From contig CAMUYQ010000004.1 in the NCBI GenBank assembly GCA_947165025.1, forward strand, positions 1 through 64,000: DNA of 64,000 nucleotides, in the 5' to 3' direction. Source of the stretch: an uncultured Lachnospiraceae bacterium (GTDB lineage Bacteria > Bacillota > Clostridia > Lachnospirales > Lachnospiraceae). The notes beneath the pieces are model-generated. The model was not told where the DNA came from and ran no database searches. It saw only the letters and a list, made by a program, of their open reading frames with translations. Positions 43,210 through 52,229 of this stretch are shown one piece after another; within the stretch, counting starts at the first letter, position 1, and every line of letters starts with the position of its first letter. The position numbers were made by a program, and so were the translations under genes.

Positions 43210-44202
43210 ATGTATAAATATCCTGAGAAAGTGCTGTGTGCTAAGTGCAGAAGTCTTCAGTCATATGATTTTCACACGGAGAGATCAACAAGAGTATGGA
43301 ATGGCATTCGGTGTGATTTTAATAAGCGATACGCAGTTTGTAGGAAGTGCGGGGAACGCGTGACGGTTCCGGGACTTGAGGATCATAATGAAGAGGAATT
43401 CGATGTCAGATTTAGGACGGAGAATGATTATATCCTGATCGAGGAGATCAAAGATATTATGTGCAAATATGACGTTGAAAAGCGTCCGTTATCAAGAGTT
43501 TTGGGACTTGGAGAGCATACAATTGAGAATTATCTGAATGGACAGTTGCCCAATAAACGGTATTCGGATATGCTAAAAAGAGTCCTGGCCAGCTACACAT
43601 ACATGCGGAATGCATTAGAGGAAAACCGTGACAGGATCAACGATCATGCTGCGGACAAGATCAAGCATAAGCTTGATTTCTATGATGCGGTCAATTCTCA
43701 TAATTCACCGATCGAAACGGTTGCGTTGTATGTGCTGAACTCAAGATATGAGATAACCAACATGTCCCTTCAAAAACTGCTTTATTACATTGAAGCGTTC
43801 TGTCAGATCCTTTTGGATATTCGTATTTTTTCTAGTCGGTGCGAGGCATGGACATATGGTCCGGTTTATCCCGAAATATACGATAAATTCAAGGCTTTTG
43901 GACGTGAACAGATATGTGTTGATAAAATTGATCTTACTAATGAGATAGGCGAAGACTGTCGCAAGGTTATAGACTATGTGCTGAGTCTGTTTGGAATATA
44001 TAACGGAGTTACGCTTAAGGATCTCAGTCATGCCGAAGACCCCTGGAAAAATGCTCATGAGGGATATGGTAACAGGGAACGGTGCGAAGAGGTCATTACA
44101 CATCAGGCAATTACAGATTACTTCACGAAGGTAAATAAGAAATTTGACCTTAGGACGGAGTCCGGGGTGAAAGAATATATATCCTCACTGGGGGTTATTT
44201 GA
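43210..44202 (+). CDS. Zinc-finger/HTH antitoxin with C-terminal Panacea (SocA-like, DUF4065) domain
   Basis: A 330-residue protein in three parts. Residues 10-47 hold paired Cys-x2-Cys motifs (CAKC and CRKC), as in the zinc domain of MqsA. Residues about 78-135 look like an XRE-type helix-turn-helix (RPLSRVLGLGEHTIENYLNG). Residues about 175-290 are a Panacea domain: NMSLQKLLYYIEAFCQILLD, then CEAWTYGPVYPEIYDKFKAF, then LSHAEDPWKNA. Panacea domains neutralise many unrelated toxins, and the pair with the upstream gene fits such a module. The start has an excellent ribosome binding site (GGGGGAAAGC). The pair is probably autoregulated through the helix-turn-helix. Confidence 0.75.
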   Translation: MYKYPEKVLCAKCRSLQSYDFHTERSTRVWNGIRCDFNKRYAVCRKCGERVTVPGLEDHNEEEFDVRFRTENDYILIEEIKDIMCKYDVEKRPLSRVLGLGEHTIENYLNGQLPNKRYSDMLKRVLASYTYMRNALEENRDRINDHAADKIKHKLDFYDAVNSHNSPIETVALYVLNSRYEITNMSLQKLLYYIEAFCQILLDIRIFSSRCEAWTYGPVYPEIYDKFKAFGREQICVDKIDLTNEIGEDCRKVIDYVLSLFGIYNGVTLKDLSHAEDPWKNAHEGYGNRERCEEVITHQAITDYFTKVNKKFDLRTESGVKEYISSLGVI

Positions 44203-44231
44203 ATCCCCCTGTTTCGTCCCTCCTGTTCATC

Positions 44232-44260
44232 TTGTAATAATATTATATTTGGGGTATTCT
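44232..44260 (+). promoter_or_regulatory. Predicted promoter of rfbF
   Basis: TTGTAA (44232-44237) and TATTCT (44255-44260) with a 17-base spacer, about 60 bases before the rfbF start. A hairpin GACCGC/GCGGTC (44271-44291) would lie in the 5' untranslated region. Confidence 0.45.
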
Positions 44261-44322
44261 AGTTAATGGTGACCGCGGGAACACAGCGGTCGCTTTAAGC
44301 ATCAACACAAGGGAGATTCGAT

Positions 44323-45099
44323 ATGAAGGTTGTGATCCTGGCAGGAGGATACGGAACAAGGATTAGTGAGGAGAGCCATCTTCGGCCGAAGCCGATGATC
44401 GAGATCGGCGAGAAGCCGATGCTGTGGCATATCATGAAGGGATACAGTGCACGCGGATACAATGATTTTATCATCTGCTGCGGTTACAAGCAGCACATGA
44501 TCAAAGAGTGGTTTGCGGATTATTACCTGTATAACAGCGATGTTACGTTTGATTTCACGAATCAGAACCATATGACGGTGCATAACAACGAGTCTGAGCC
44601 GTGGAAGGTGACGCTTGTTGATACCGGTATAGATACGATGACAGGCGGGCGCATCAAGCGCGTGCAGAAGTATGTCGGGGATGAGACGTTCATGATGACA
44701 TACGGCGATGCGGTGTCGGATGTTGACCCGAACGAGATACTGAAGTACCACAGGAGCCACGGAAAGCTTGCTACGGTCACTGCGATCGCGGTGGATCAGA
44801 GATTCGGCGTGCTTGACATGACTGATGACAACAGGATCACGTCGTTCCGCGAGAAGCAGCCCATGGATAATTCCCGCGTTTCGGGCGGATTCATGGTGCT
44901 CGAGCCTCAGGTGTTTGATTACATCAAGGATGGGGATAAGACCGTGTTTGAGAGAGGTCCTCTGATGCAGCTTGCAAAGGAAGGAAACCTTATGGCATAC
45001 CGCCACAACGGCTTCTGGCAGTGTATGGACACAAAGCGCGAGATGGATATGCTCGAGGCTATGTGGGATTCGGGCGAAGCCCCCTGGAAGTGCTGGTGA
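44323..45099 (+). CDS. rfbF: Glucose-1-phosphate cytidylyltransferase
   Basis: Makes CDP-glucose, the entry to CDP-3,6-dideoxyhexoses. At 258 residues it matches RfbF closely: KVVILAGGYGTRISEESHLR and PKPMIEIGEKPMLWHIMKGY at the start, FIICCGYKQHMIKEWFADYY, TGGRIKRV and MMTYGDAVSDVD, and a C-terminal FWQCMDTKREMDML. AAGGGAG precedes the ATG. RfbH and a candidate reductase lie 13-14 kb downstream, but the CDP-glucose 4,6-dehydratase RfbG is not in the window. The next gene is on the opposite strand and abuts its stop codon. Confidence 0.95.
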   Translation: MKVVILAGGYGTRISEESHLRPKPMIEIGEKPMLWHIMKGYSARGYNDFIICCGYKQHMIKEWFADYYLYNSDVTFDFTNQNHMTVHNNESEPWKVTLVDTGIDTMTGGRIKRVQKYVGDETFMMTYGDAVSDVDPNEILKYHRSHGKLATVTAIAVDQRFGVLDMTDDNRITSFREKQPMDNSRVSGGFMVLEPQVFDYIKDGDKTVFERGPLMQLAKEGNLMAYRHNGFWQCMDTKREMDMLEAMWDSGEAPWKCW

Positions 45100-46530
45100 T
45101 CACTGCTTATAGCAGACGACGAATTCTTTGAGATAGATGTTGCCCCAGCCCTTTTCCGTCAGGTCATCGATCATGTCCTGATGCTCGGCCTGGTTGATAA
45201 CATATACGGTTTTGCCGCTTTCATCCGTTGATCCTTCGGGATTGACGGATATTTTATTTTCTCCGGCAAAGAGCGCGATCATCAGATCCCTTCCGCCAAA
45301 ATCATCCGCGACGACAGCTATTTCCCTATCCGGCATTGTCTTCAGAGTCTCTTTTACGGCTTCGCCGACGCTCTTGTCAACAACTGTGCCCTGCTCGTGA
45401 TCCGTGCTGTTATTGACTTCCGAATTGAAGTTTGCACGGTAGTAGTACCCGAGGATTCCCAGACACAGCGAATATACGGCAAGTTCTATGATGAACACAC
45501 CTTTGATGTTTTCGCTTATCCAGACAAGTCCCTCGACAAGAAGCAGCGTTATCGCAAAGAACAGCGCATTGGCACTTCTTACGTCCGCTTCATCGCACAT
45601 AAGGACGATCAGAAGATCGCAGAGGATAAATACCCAAAGCATGAGTGAATGATCGTATTCATGAGCCTTAACTGCCTTTATAAGCTTCTTGATAGAGATG
45701 AATGCACCGACGAGGATGCACGGGATCGAGAACACATAGACGGTACCGAACGTTGACGAAACGTTGTACGGATGCCCATCATCCCATACGATCTTCATGA
45801 AGTTCATAAGGTTGTCGGGAATGCTTGCAAATGAAACAGCCGGGCCCGGAAACGGTGTTACGGCTATGATGACTATCGAAATAGCTGCAGGAAATACGAG
45901 ACCTGCAAATCCGGCAAGTCCGCACTTTTTCTTCATGGAAAGGTATACGCCTGTGATCAGCACAAAGAGCGGCACCACAACGACTGCTGTATCGCATGTG
46001 AACATGCAGAGTGCAAACAGCAGTCCCGATACGATGAACATGCTCTTTTTGGATGAAGCTGTGCCGCGGATCAGGAAATAATATGCAGCCGGGATGATAT
46101 CCAGGAACAGCCATGCTCCGATCCCTGTACGCTGTGATATGAAGTAAACCGGAAGGGACGCCACGAGCACCGCCGACAGCAGCGCATAACGCTTTTTGCC
46201 GGTCAGTTCCTGAACCGTCAGATACGTAAATACAAGCCCGAACAGGCCTGCGGCGACGCTTAACAGTCTGAACAGCTTGAGCGAGAACAGCCCGCCTTTT
46301 ATCTTCATGATCAGCGAACTTACGAGTATAAACAGCGACGGATCGGCAGCATTTGCCGATGCGCCTGTGTTCGCGCGCGTTATCGCCTCATACGCCTCAC
46401 TGATCTCATCTATATGCATGTAGTAGCATATGTCCCCGAGGGAAAAAAATCTCGACAGAAGAGTGACAAATGCGACTATGACAAGAAGCGGCAGAGCAAA
46501 GCGCTCTATCAGATCTTCAATCTTCTTCAT
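45100..46530 (-). CDS. Polytopic membrane protein, PMT/ArnT-like GT-C glycosyltransferase
   Basis: A 476-residue protein with about 11 transmembrane helices. The first extracytoplasmic loop contains YYMHIDEISEAYEAI with the acidic pair near residue 41, as in GT-C enzymes of the PMT/ArnT group that use polyprenyl-phosphate sugars. After the helices comes a soluble C-terminal domain of about 90 residues (IAVVADDFGGRDLMIALFAG). It is the last gene of the minus-strand phosphonate operon, 16 bases after the decarboxylase, and may attach a sugar to the same polymer. Confidence 0.6.
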   Translation of the reverse strand: MKKIEDLIERFALPLLVIVAFVTLLSRFFSLGDICYYMHIDEISEAYEAITRANTGASANAADPSLFILVSSLIMKIKGGLFSLKLFRLLSVAAGLFGLVFTYLTVQELTGKKRYALLSAVLVASLPVYFISQRTGIGAWLFLDIIPAAYYFLIRGTASSKKSMFIVSGLLFALCMFTCDTAVVVVPLFVLITGVYLSMKKKCGLAGFAGLVFPAAISIVIIAVTPFPGPAVSFASIPDNLMNFMKIVWDDGHPYNVSSTFGTVYVFSIPCILVGAFISIKKLIKAVKAHEYDHSLMLWVFILCDLLIVLMCDEADVRSANALFFAITLLLVEGLVWISENIKGVFIIELAVYSLCLGILGYYYRANFNSEVNNSTDHEQGTVVDKSVGEAVKETLKTMPDREIAVVADDFGGRDLMIALFAGENKISVNPEGSTDESGKTVYVINQAEHQDMIDDLTEKGWGNIYLKEFVVCYKQ

Positions 46531-46546
46531 CCTGTAACAAATCCTT

Positions 46547-47671
46547 TCAGTTGCAGCCCTTTAAATGCTTCATAAAGTTCTGCTTATTCTCAAGTGCCGT
46601 TGTTGTGGGTCTTCCAAGATCATCCCTTGCTCCCACCTGGCATTTAACTTCGATAAGAGACAGTTCGTTGCAGCTCTTTGCGGTATTAAGCTCTTTATCA
46701 AGGCTGTCAAGGTCTGACACGCTTACCGCGTTTTTGTAACCGCACGCTTTTGCAACACCGATAAGATCAACGTTTTTTGCAACTGTCGGCATTCCGCCTA
46801 CCGTCTCGTGCGCAGCGTTGTTGATCACGATATGCACCATGTTCTTCGGCGCATTCGCACCGACAACTGCCATCGCTCCCATATGCATGAGGACCGCGCC
46901 GTCACCGTCTATGCACCACACCGTTGTGTCCGGCTTATTGATCGCAACTCCGAGTGCGATCGAAGAGCAGTGCCCCATCGATCCTACCGTCAGAAAATCA
47001 GTCCCGTGCGGCTGTCCGGCATTCGTCCTTGTCTCAAACAGCTCGCGGCTTATCTTTCCGGTCGTTGATACAACGGGATCCGTGCCTGTAACCTTCGCGA
47101 TATGCCGTATCACTTCCTCGCGGTTGAGAGTGCAGTCGTTCTTATAATCAACTTTTTTGTCAAACGAAAGAGCGCCTTTTCTGATGATGAACGCGGCCTG
47201 TTTTCCATTCTCCAGAACCTTCCGAAAATCATCCATTGCAGCCACGACCTCCTCATCGGTCGTATCGGCTCCTATGGCAAACGTTGCAACATCCATGTCC
47301 TTCATAAGCGTTTCGGTAACGATGCCCTGATATATGTGCTGGGGCTCATCCTTTACACCGGGCTCACCGCGCCAGCCGATGATGAAAACGACAGGGATCG
47401 CATATACCTTGTCATTTACGAGCGATGCGAGAGGGTTGATGATGTTTCCTTCACCGCTGTTCTGCATGTAAACAACGGGAACCTTTCCGGTTGCAAGATG
47501 ATATCCCGCAGCCAGTGCGAGGCAGTTACCCTCGTTTGCTGCGATGATATGATGGTTCTTGTCGATACCGTATTTATCCATCAGGAAGTTACACAGAGCC
47601 TTTAACTGGCTGTCGGGAACTCCCGAGTAGAAATCCGATCCGATTATATCAAACAGTCTTTCAGCCTTCAT
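46547..47671 (-). CDS. Phosphonopyruvate decarboxylase
   Basis: Decarboxylates phosphonopyruvate to phosphonoacetaldehyde, pulling the PEP mutase reaction forward. This 374-residue thiamine diphosphate enzyme has the hallmark FYSGVPDSQLKALCNFL near residue 15, AANEGNCLALAAGYHLA (catalytic Glu), VYMQNSGEGNIINPL, and the C-terminal GDGAVLMHMGAMAVVG with NNAAHETVGGMPT. The gene overlaps the TagF-like gene by 11 bases. All three steps to 2-aminoethylphosphonate are encoded in this operon. Confidence 0.93.
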   Translation of the reverse strand: MKAERLFDIIGSDFYSGVPDSQLKALCNFLMDKYGIDKNHHIIAANEGNCLALAAGYHLATGKVPVVYMQNSGEGNIINPLASLVNDKVYAIPVVFIIGWRGEPGVKDEPQHIYQGIVTETLMKDMDVATFAIGADTTDEEVVAAMDDFRKVLENGKQAAFIIRKGALSFDKKVDYKNDCTLNREEVIRHIAKVTGTDPVVSTTGKISRELFETRTNAGQPHGTDFLTVGSMGHCSSIALGVAINKPDTTVWCIDGDGAVLMHMGAMAVVGANAPKNMVHIVINNAAHETVGGMPTVAKNVDLIGVAKACGYKNAVSVSDLDSLDKELNTAKSCNELSLIEVKCQVGARDDLGRPTTTALENKQNFMKHLKGCN

Positions 47672-48983
47672 TTGTTTGGATCCTCAATTCTTTTTCGCCT
47701 TTGCCTTCTTCTGCAGCGGCTTTGTTCTTCTCAACTATCTCATCATGCTTCTTTATCAGATAGTCAACCGTGCGGACCGCAGCCTCACCCGGATTTGCCC
47801 ATGTCTCTGCTCTTGCCTTGTCACGGCCTTTGGCAAGTGTTTCGTCGTTTACGGTCTTATCTATGACTTCCTTTATGTTGTCAAAATCTTCTTCCTTGAG
47901 CGGTATTCCGATCTCGGGAAGAATACGGAGTGTCCACATATCCTCATCAAGCCATGCAGCATCGTATGCGCTCTTGTCAAACTCGATGTCCGCATAAATG
48001 AAAGGACGGTCGAAGATGAGTGCATAGTCGAACATGACACCCGAAAAATCGGTGATCATGATATCCGACTTCTTCAGTACTTCGAAGTTATCATTATCCC
48101 TGTTCCATTCAAGCCTGTCACTGTTCGGGAATTTCGCCTGAAGGCTTTCCATAAGCTCTTTTTCGGACTCAAATGACTGCGGATGGGGACGGATTATGAT
48201 GTTGTAGCCTGTGCTGACAAGTGCGGAGATGATCTTTTCACCAAAGCGCGAGAGTATTGCCGTCTCGCCCCATGTAGGAGCAAGGAGTACGGTCTTTGTT
48301 TTCGCCCCCTCATTTGATGCAGCCTCTCTGCCTTCACCTTTCGTTGAAGCCTCATATCTTGCCTTCATCGTATCAAGATAGGTGATACCGGTCATGCATG
48401 TTTCACGTGCCTTGATGCCGCGAAGTGCCTCGATATCGCGAAGCTGCTTTTCCTCATATTCGCCGGATATAAGAACCGAATCATAATGATCGAGCCCGAA
48501 CATCCTGTAGAATGTCGTATCTCCCGGCTGGTGCAGGATATGCACATAGTAGTCTGTTGTCTTCGATCTCTTCCACTGAAGTACGTCAAGTCCGGGTGTT
48601 GTGGCAAGAACGACGCATGCATTCATGATGTTAAGCTTTGAGAACGCCTTGTTTCCTTCACCGATGAACTTTGCACTGACGTGCTTGTATTCGGCCTTAA
48701 GCGCCGGATCGTCTTCCGACATCGTCCAGTATTCAACGTCGACGCCGCGTTTTTCGAACTCGTCGCAAACCGGCTTGAACACATTCCAGTAACGCTTGCT
48801 GTCAGAGAATATGACGTACGGGATCTTGTTCGTATCGGCCGAAGCCTTGCCGCCCGATATAAGGAACTTGAGCTTTAACTTAAGCTTCTGGAACACAAAG
48901 AAACCGGCCGAAACCGCGCCGATTATTATCGTAAAGAGCATGCTCCCTGTACCGGGATCGATATAGAGTATCACTGGATTCAT
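47661..48983 (-). CDS. CDP-glycerol glycerophosphotransferase (TagB/TagF) family protein
   Basis: A 440-residue protein. An N-terminal transmembrane segment (LYIDPGTGSMLFTIIIGAVS) anchors a GT-B domain of the Glyphos_transf family: HILHQPGDTTFYRMFG (near residue 158), APTWGETAILSRFG, YNIIIRPHPQSFESE (His motif) and SDIMITDFSGVMFDYAL. Family members move polyol phosphate from CDP-linked donors to teichoic acid-like polymers. Inside an operon for aminoethylphosphonate with nucleotide-activating enzymes, it is the obvious candidate to transfer a CMP-activated phosphonate. This is inference; ordinary glycerol or ribitol phosphate transfer is the alternative. Confidence 0.75.
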   Translation of the reverse strand: MNPVILYIDPGTGSMLFTIIIGAVSAGFFVFQKLKLKLKFLISGGKASADTNKIPYVIFSDSKRYWNVFKPVCDEFEKRGVDVEYWTMSEDDPALKAEYKHVSAKFIGEGNKAFSKLNIMNACVVLATTPGLDVLQWKRSKTTDYYVHILHQPGDTTFYRMFGLDHYDSVLISGEYEEKQLRDIEALRGIKARETCMTGITYLDTMKARYEASTKGEGREAASNEGAKTKTVLLAPTWGETAILSRFGEKIISALVSTGYNIIIRPHPQSFESEKELMESLQAKFPNSDRLEWNRDNDNFEVLKKSDIMITDFSGVMFDYALIFDRPFIYADIEFDKSAYDAAWLDEDMWTLRILPEIGIPLKEEDFDNIKEVIDKTVNDETLAKGRDKARAETWANPGEAAVRTVDYLIKKHDEIVEKNKAAAEEGKGEKELRIQTNEG

Positions 48984-49696
48984 CTGTTATTCCTTTCATA
49001 ATCCGGATCGATGATAGAAAGCTCGGCAACCGAATCTATCTCAACGATCTGATCATCCTTTACGGGATTTACGGTCAGATCGAGCTTATCAAGGTTTTCA
49101 TTCACAACGTCATCCCAGAACATGTCCTCGTATCCGGGACGTGTATAGCGCTCATCTATCGCATCCGCAAGTATCTTTGAGTCGCCGATAAGAAAATACG
49201 ACAGCCCGCACATGTTGTACCGGTCATCGCCGACCTTTCCGACTCTTGTTATGCGGCCGCTTTCATCCAGGTCGAACACCCAGTCATCGGAGTGACCTTT
49301 TACGAACTTTCCGTAGTAGCAGGACTTTTCAAATTCACCGTCAAAGATCGAGGCATCGGATACGAACAGATCGGCTTCGCATATGAACGCATTCCTGCCG
49401 CGAAGCACAGATGTTGCAGCCTTTATCGAAGAGATGTTGTTTATCGTTTCATACTCGGTATTTCTGATGATGGACAGCCCCGGGTATTTATTCTCAAGGT
49501 ACGAAAACTGCTCTCCGAGATATCCTACGACAACGTATATCTCACTGATACCGCGCTTCTTCAGCCCTGAGATAACGGTCTCTATCATCGGAGTACCCTT
49601 GACCTTCACGAGGGGCTTTGGCATCCGCTCGGTCAGAGGTCTCATTCTTGTTCCCATTCCTGCCGCCATCAGGACGGCGATCTCGTCTTTTATCAT
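48980..49696 (-). CDS. Sugar/choline-type nucleotidyltransferase, PntC/LicC-like
   Basis: A 238-residue GT-A-fold nucleotidyltransferase. The start AVLMAAGMGTRMRPLTER and MPKPLVKVKGTPMIETVI is the NTP-binding signature; IYVVVGYLGEQF and FICEADLFVSD (Asp motif) follow. Its size and partners fit LicC-type phosphocholine cytidylyltransferase or the related PntC that activates 2-aminoethylphosphonate as CMP-AEP. It overlaps the PEP mutase gene by four bases and the TagF-like gene by four bases, so it is tightly coupled to both. CMP-AEP synthesis is the most economical reading. Confidence 0.75.
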   Translation of the reverse strand: MIKDEIAVLMAAGMGTRMRPLTERMPKPLVKVKGTPMIETVISGLKKRGISEIYVVVGYLGEQFSYLENKYPGLSIIRNTEYETINNISSIKAATSVLRGRNAFICEADLFVSDASIFDGEFEKSCYYGKFVKGHSDDWVFDLDESGRITRVGKVGDDRYNMCGLSYFLIGDSKILADAIDERYTRPGYEDMFWDDVVNENLDKLDLTVNPVKDDQIVEIDSVAELSIIDPDYERNNR

Positions 49697-50988
49697 AACT
49701 CGTCAATAAGCGTGATTATCTCTTTAAACGGCATAAGGCGTGAATCTACTTCAAGCGCCCTGTGATTTTTCAATATTTCCTCGGCGGTCTGCTGCATTAC
49801 CGGGAACGCAGCGCGCATGAGCTGGTTCGCATAGATGACGATGTTGATGCCGTGCTCAGCAAGCTCTTCTTCCGTTACCTGGTTGAACGATGTCGGAACG
49901 ACAACGATGGGAGTGGTCTTATCCTTTTCGCGGAACTTGTCACAGAACTCAAATATCTCCGCGGGATCTTTTTTGCGGCTGTGGATCATGATGCCGTCAG
50001 CCCCCGCATCTCGGAATGCAAATGCGCGCTTTAATGCATCATCCATTCCCTGCTCGAGTATGAGCGACTCGATACGTGCGATTATCATAAAATCATCCGT
50101 CAGCTGCGCCTGTTTTCCGGCAGCTATCTTCGCAGAGAAGTTTTCTATGGAATCCTGAGTCTGTACCACTTCCGTTCCAAAGAGCGAGTTCTTCTTAAGA
50201 CCGGTCTTGTCCTCTATGATGACTGCCGAAACGCCCATTCTCTCAAGCGTTCTGACGTTATATACAAAGTGCTCGGTAAGTCCGCCCGTATCACCGTCAA
50301 GGATGATCGGCTTTGTCGTGACCTCCATGATATCGTTGATCGTACGAAGTCTTGAGGTCATGTCGACAAGCTCTATATCGGGCTTTCCGCGGTCGGTGCT
50401 GTCGCACAGCGATGAGATCCACATGCCGTCGAACTGGTCGAGGCGTCCGTTGTTCTCAACGACAGTCTTTTCCGTGATAAGACCTGTCAGTCCGCTGTGT
50501 GCTTCCATGATCTTGACGATAGGGCACATCTCGATGAGCTGGCGAAGCCTCTTTCTTCTGTACTCAGGCATCGCGAGCTTTTCCTTGAGCTGCAGGTCAG
50601 CCTTTGCGACCTTCTCGTTGTATGTGTAGCTAACCTCTACAAGCTCACCGCCAAACTTTTTAAGAGCCGCAACACAGTTGTCGCGGATCGTTTTTTCGGG
50701 TCCCTTGGTCCAGTTGTCGCCGTGGATGACGATGTCGGGACGGACCTTTTCGATGATCCCGTCATACGTCATGTCGTCCTGAACAACGACTTCGTCAACG
50801 CCGTCGATCGACTTATAGAGATTTATCCTCTCCTCGATAGAAACGGTGGGGAAGCGGTTGTAACGGATGAGCGCTTTGTCGGAAAGTGCGCCGACGGTAA
50901 GGCTGCCGTACTTCTTAGCTTCGTTTATGATATTTAAGTGACCTTCATGGATTATGTCGGTCGTGAAACATGTATATACTTTCTTCAT
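49693..50988 (-). CDS. Phosphoenolpyruvate mutase with N-terminal cytidylyltransferase-like domain
   Basis: Forms the carbon-phosphorus bond by converting phosphoenolpyruvate to phosphonopyruvate. Residues 1-130 are a cytidylyltransferase-like domain (YTCFTTDIIHEGHLNIINEA with the HxGH motif; IHGDNW). Residues about 150-431 are the mutase: KIMEAHSGLTGLITEK, FDGMWISSLCDS, LDGDTGG and the active-site EDKTGLKKNSLFG near residue 259. Fusion to this domain is a known arrangement in some polysaccharide loci. Because a separate nucleotidyltransferase follows directly, the operon has two potential nucleotide-activating activities. AAGGTTGATC lies before the ATG. Confidence 0.93.
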   Translation of the reverse strand: MKKVYTCFTTDIIHEGHLNIINEAKKYGSLTVGALSDKALIRYNRFPTVSIEERINLYKSIDGVDEVVVQDDMTYDGIIEKVRPDIVIHGDNWTKGPEKTIRDNCVAALKKFGGELVEVSYTYNEKVAKADLQLKEKLAMPEYRRKRLRQLIEMCPIVKIMEAHSGLTGLITEKTVVENNGRLDQFDGMWISSLCDSTDRGKPDIELVDMTSRLRTINDIMEVTTKPIILDGDTGGLTEHFVYNVRTLERMGVSAVIIEDKTGLKKNSLFGTEVVQTQDSIENFSAKIAAGKQAQLTDDFMIIARIESLILEQGMDDALKRAFAFRDAGADGIMIHSRKKDPAEIFEFCDKFREKDKTTPIVVVPTSFNQVTEEELAEHGINIVIYANQLMRAAFPVMQQTAEEILKNHRALEVDSRLMPFKEIITLIDEL

Positions 50989-50998
50989 AGATCAACCT

Positions 50999-52135
50999 TT
51001 ACTTATACACAGCCGGAATGCTCACCCCGGTCTCTTTCATAGCCTCTGTGAACACCTCCCAGAACTTGACGATATCGTCCTCATCGATCGCTCCGAGCGC
51101 GCACAGCCTGAATGTTCCGACGCCCTGCATCTTGCCGGGATATATCGTAAATCCGCGCTCGTAGCAGTAGTCATGTATCTTTTCAAAATCCCAGTTCGGA
51201 TCATCCGGATAGTTTACCGCTGCAACAAGGCCTGACTGTACATCACGCGAAAGTGCCTCACGAAATCCCAGATCGTCGATGCCTTTCCTTATCGCGTTCA
51301 TGACTCTTGTATGCCTTGCCCACTTATTATCCTCGCCCTCTTCAAAGTACTCGATGAGTGCCTGCTTTGCGGCATATATCGTCTGGACCGGCGGTGTGAA
51401 ATGCATCTCACCGGTTCTCTCAAAGTAGTCGTACTGAAGGAAGAGATTGCAGTAGTATGAGCGGACTGGGAAATCCTTTGACTTCTCAATGATGTCGCGC
51501 CTGCCGATGACATACGACAGTCCGGTCATTCCGGTAATGCCCTTCTGAGCGCTTGCCATGCAGAAATCAATATTCTGATCGTACACGTTTATAGGCATGA
51601 GTGCGTATGCACTCGTTGTATCCGTGATGAGAAAAGCTCCGTATTTATGAGCCAGAGCCCCGATCTCCTTAACGGGATTTAACAGCCCCGTCCCTGTCTC
51701 GTGGTAGGTCACGTATACGTAGCCGATGGCATGATTTTCGCGAAGCGTATCTTCAATCACGGACAGATCCGGCTTCTGATCGATCGGCTGTTTAAGTTCT
51801 ATGTGGTCAAGGCCGTATGCGCGGCATACTTCGCACGCACGCTCCGAGTATGAGCCGTTCTGCACGATGAGCGCTTTTTTGCCCTTATCAAGAAGCGAGT
51901 TGAGCGTGATGTCGATGCATATCGTTCCGGAGCCGCAGAACAGCACGGCCGTGTATTCCTTCGGATCGCCGTGAACGATCTTTACAAGGTCATCCCGCAT
52001 CGGCGCCATGATGCCGGCAAATTCCTTTTCACGCGGGCATATATCGGGCACGATCTGCGCCAGCTTCACACTGTCGGTCGTCGTCGACGGGCCCGGGTTT
52101 AGAAGTACATTTCTCTTAACGTCACGTATGTTCAT
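50999..52135 (-). CDS. 2-aminoethylphosphonate aminotransferase-like protein
   Basis: A 378-residue PLP enzyme of fold type I, in the AEP transaminase (PhnW-like) and serine-pyruvate aminotransferase group. RNVLLNPGPSTTTDSVKLAQ is the characteristic start, AVLFCGSGTICIDITLNSL binds phosphate, and the PLP Lys lies in FCMASAQKGITGMTGLSYV. It should aminate phosphonoacetaldehyde to 2-aminoethylphosphonate. The start at 52135 with AAAGGA before it is preferred over the extended frame to 52171. First gene of the minus-strand operon; the 94-base gap upstream is shared with the divergent decarboxylase gene. A TATAAT on the minus strand in that gap (52182-52187) is a likely -10 element. Confidence 0.88.
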   Translation of the reverse strand: MNIRDVKRNVLLNPGPSTTTDSVKLAQIVPDICPREKEFAGIMAPMRDDLVKIVHGDPKEYTAVLFCGSGTICIDITLNSLLDKGKKALIVQNGSYSERACEVCRAYGLDHIELKQPIDQKPDLSVIEDTLRENHAIGYVYVTYHETGTGLLNPVKEIGALAHKYGAFLITDTTSAYALMPINVYDQNIDFCMASAQKGITGMTGLSYVIGRRDIIEKSKDFPVRSYYCNLFLQYDYFERTGEMHFTPPVQTIYAAKQALIEYFEEGEDNKWARHTRVMNAIRKGIDDLGFREALSRDVQSGLVAAVNYPDDPNWDFEKIHDYCYERGFTIYPGKMQGVGTFRLCALGAIDEDDIVKFWEVFTEAMKETGVSIPAVYK

Positions 52136-52175
52136 TTTGAAGCAGTCCTTTCTATGATTAAGGAGCAACACCCAA

Positions 52176-52204
52176 TTGCATATTATACACGATTAAATTA
52201 TGGC
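52176..52204 (+). promoter_or_regulatory. Possible promoter of the Dlt-like operon
   Basis: TTGCAT (52176-52181) and TATGGC (52199-52204) separated by 17 bases, in the divergent gap between the phosphonate and Dlt-like operons. The -10 match is weak. The minus-strand -10 TATAAT overlaps the spacer, so the two directions might compete. Confidence 0.3.
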
Positions 52205-52229
52205 GTGGTAGATGAAATTATGGTAAAGT

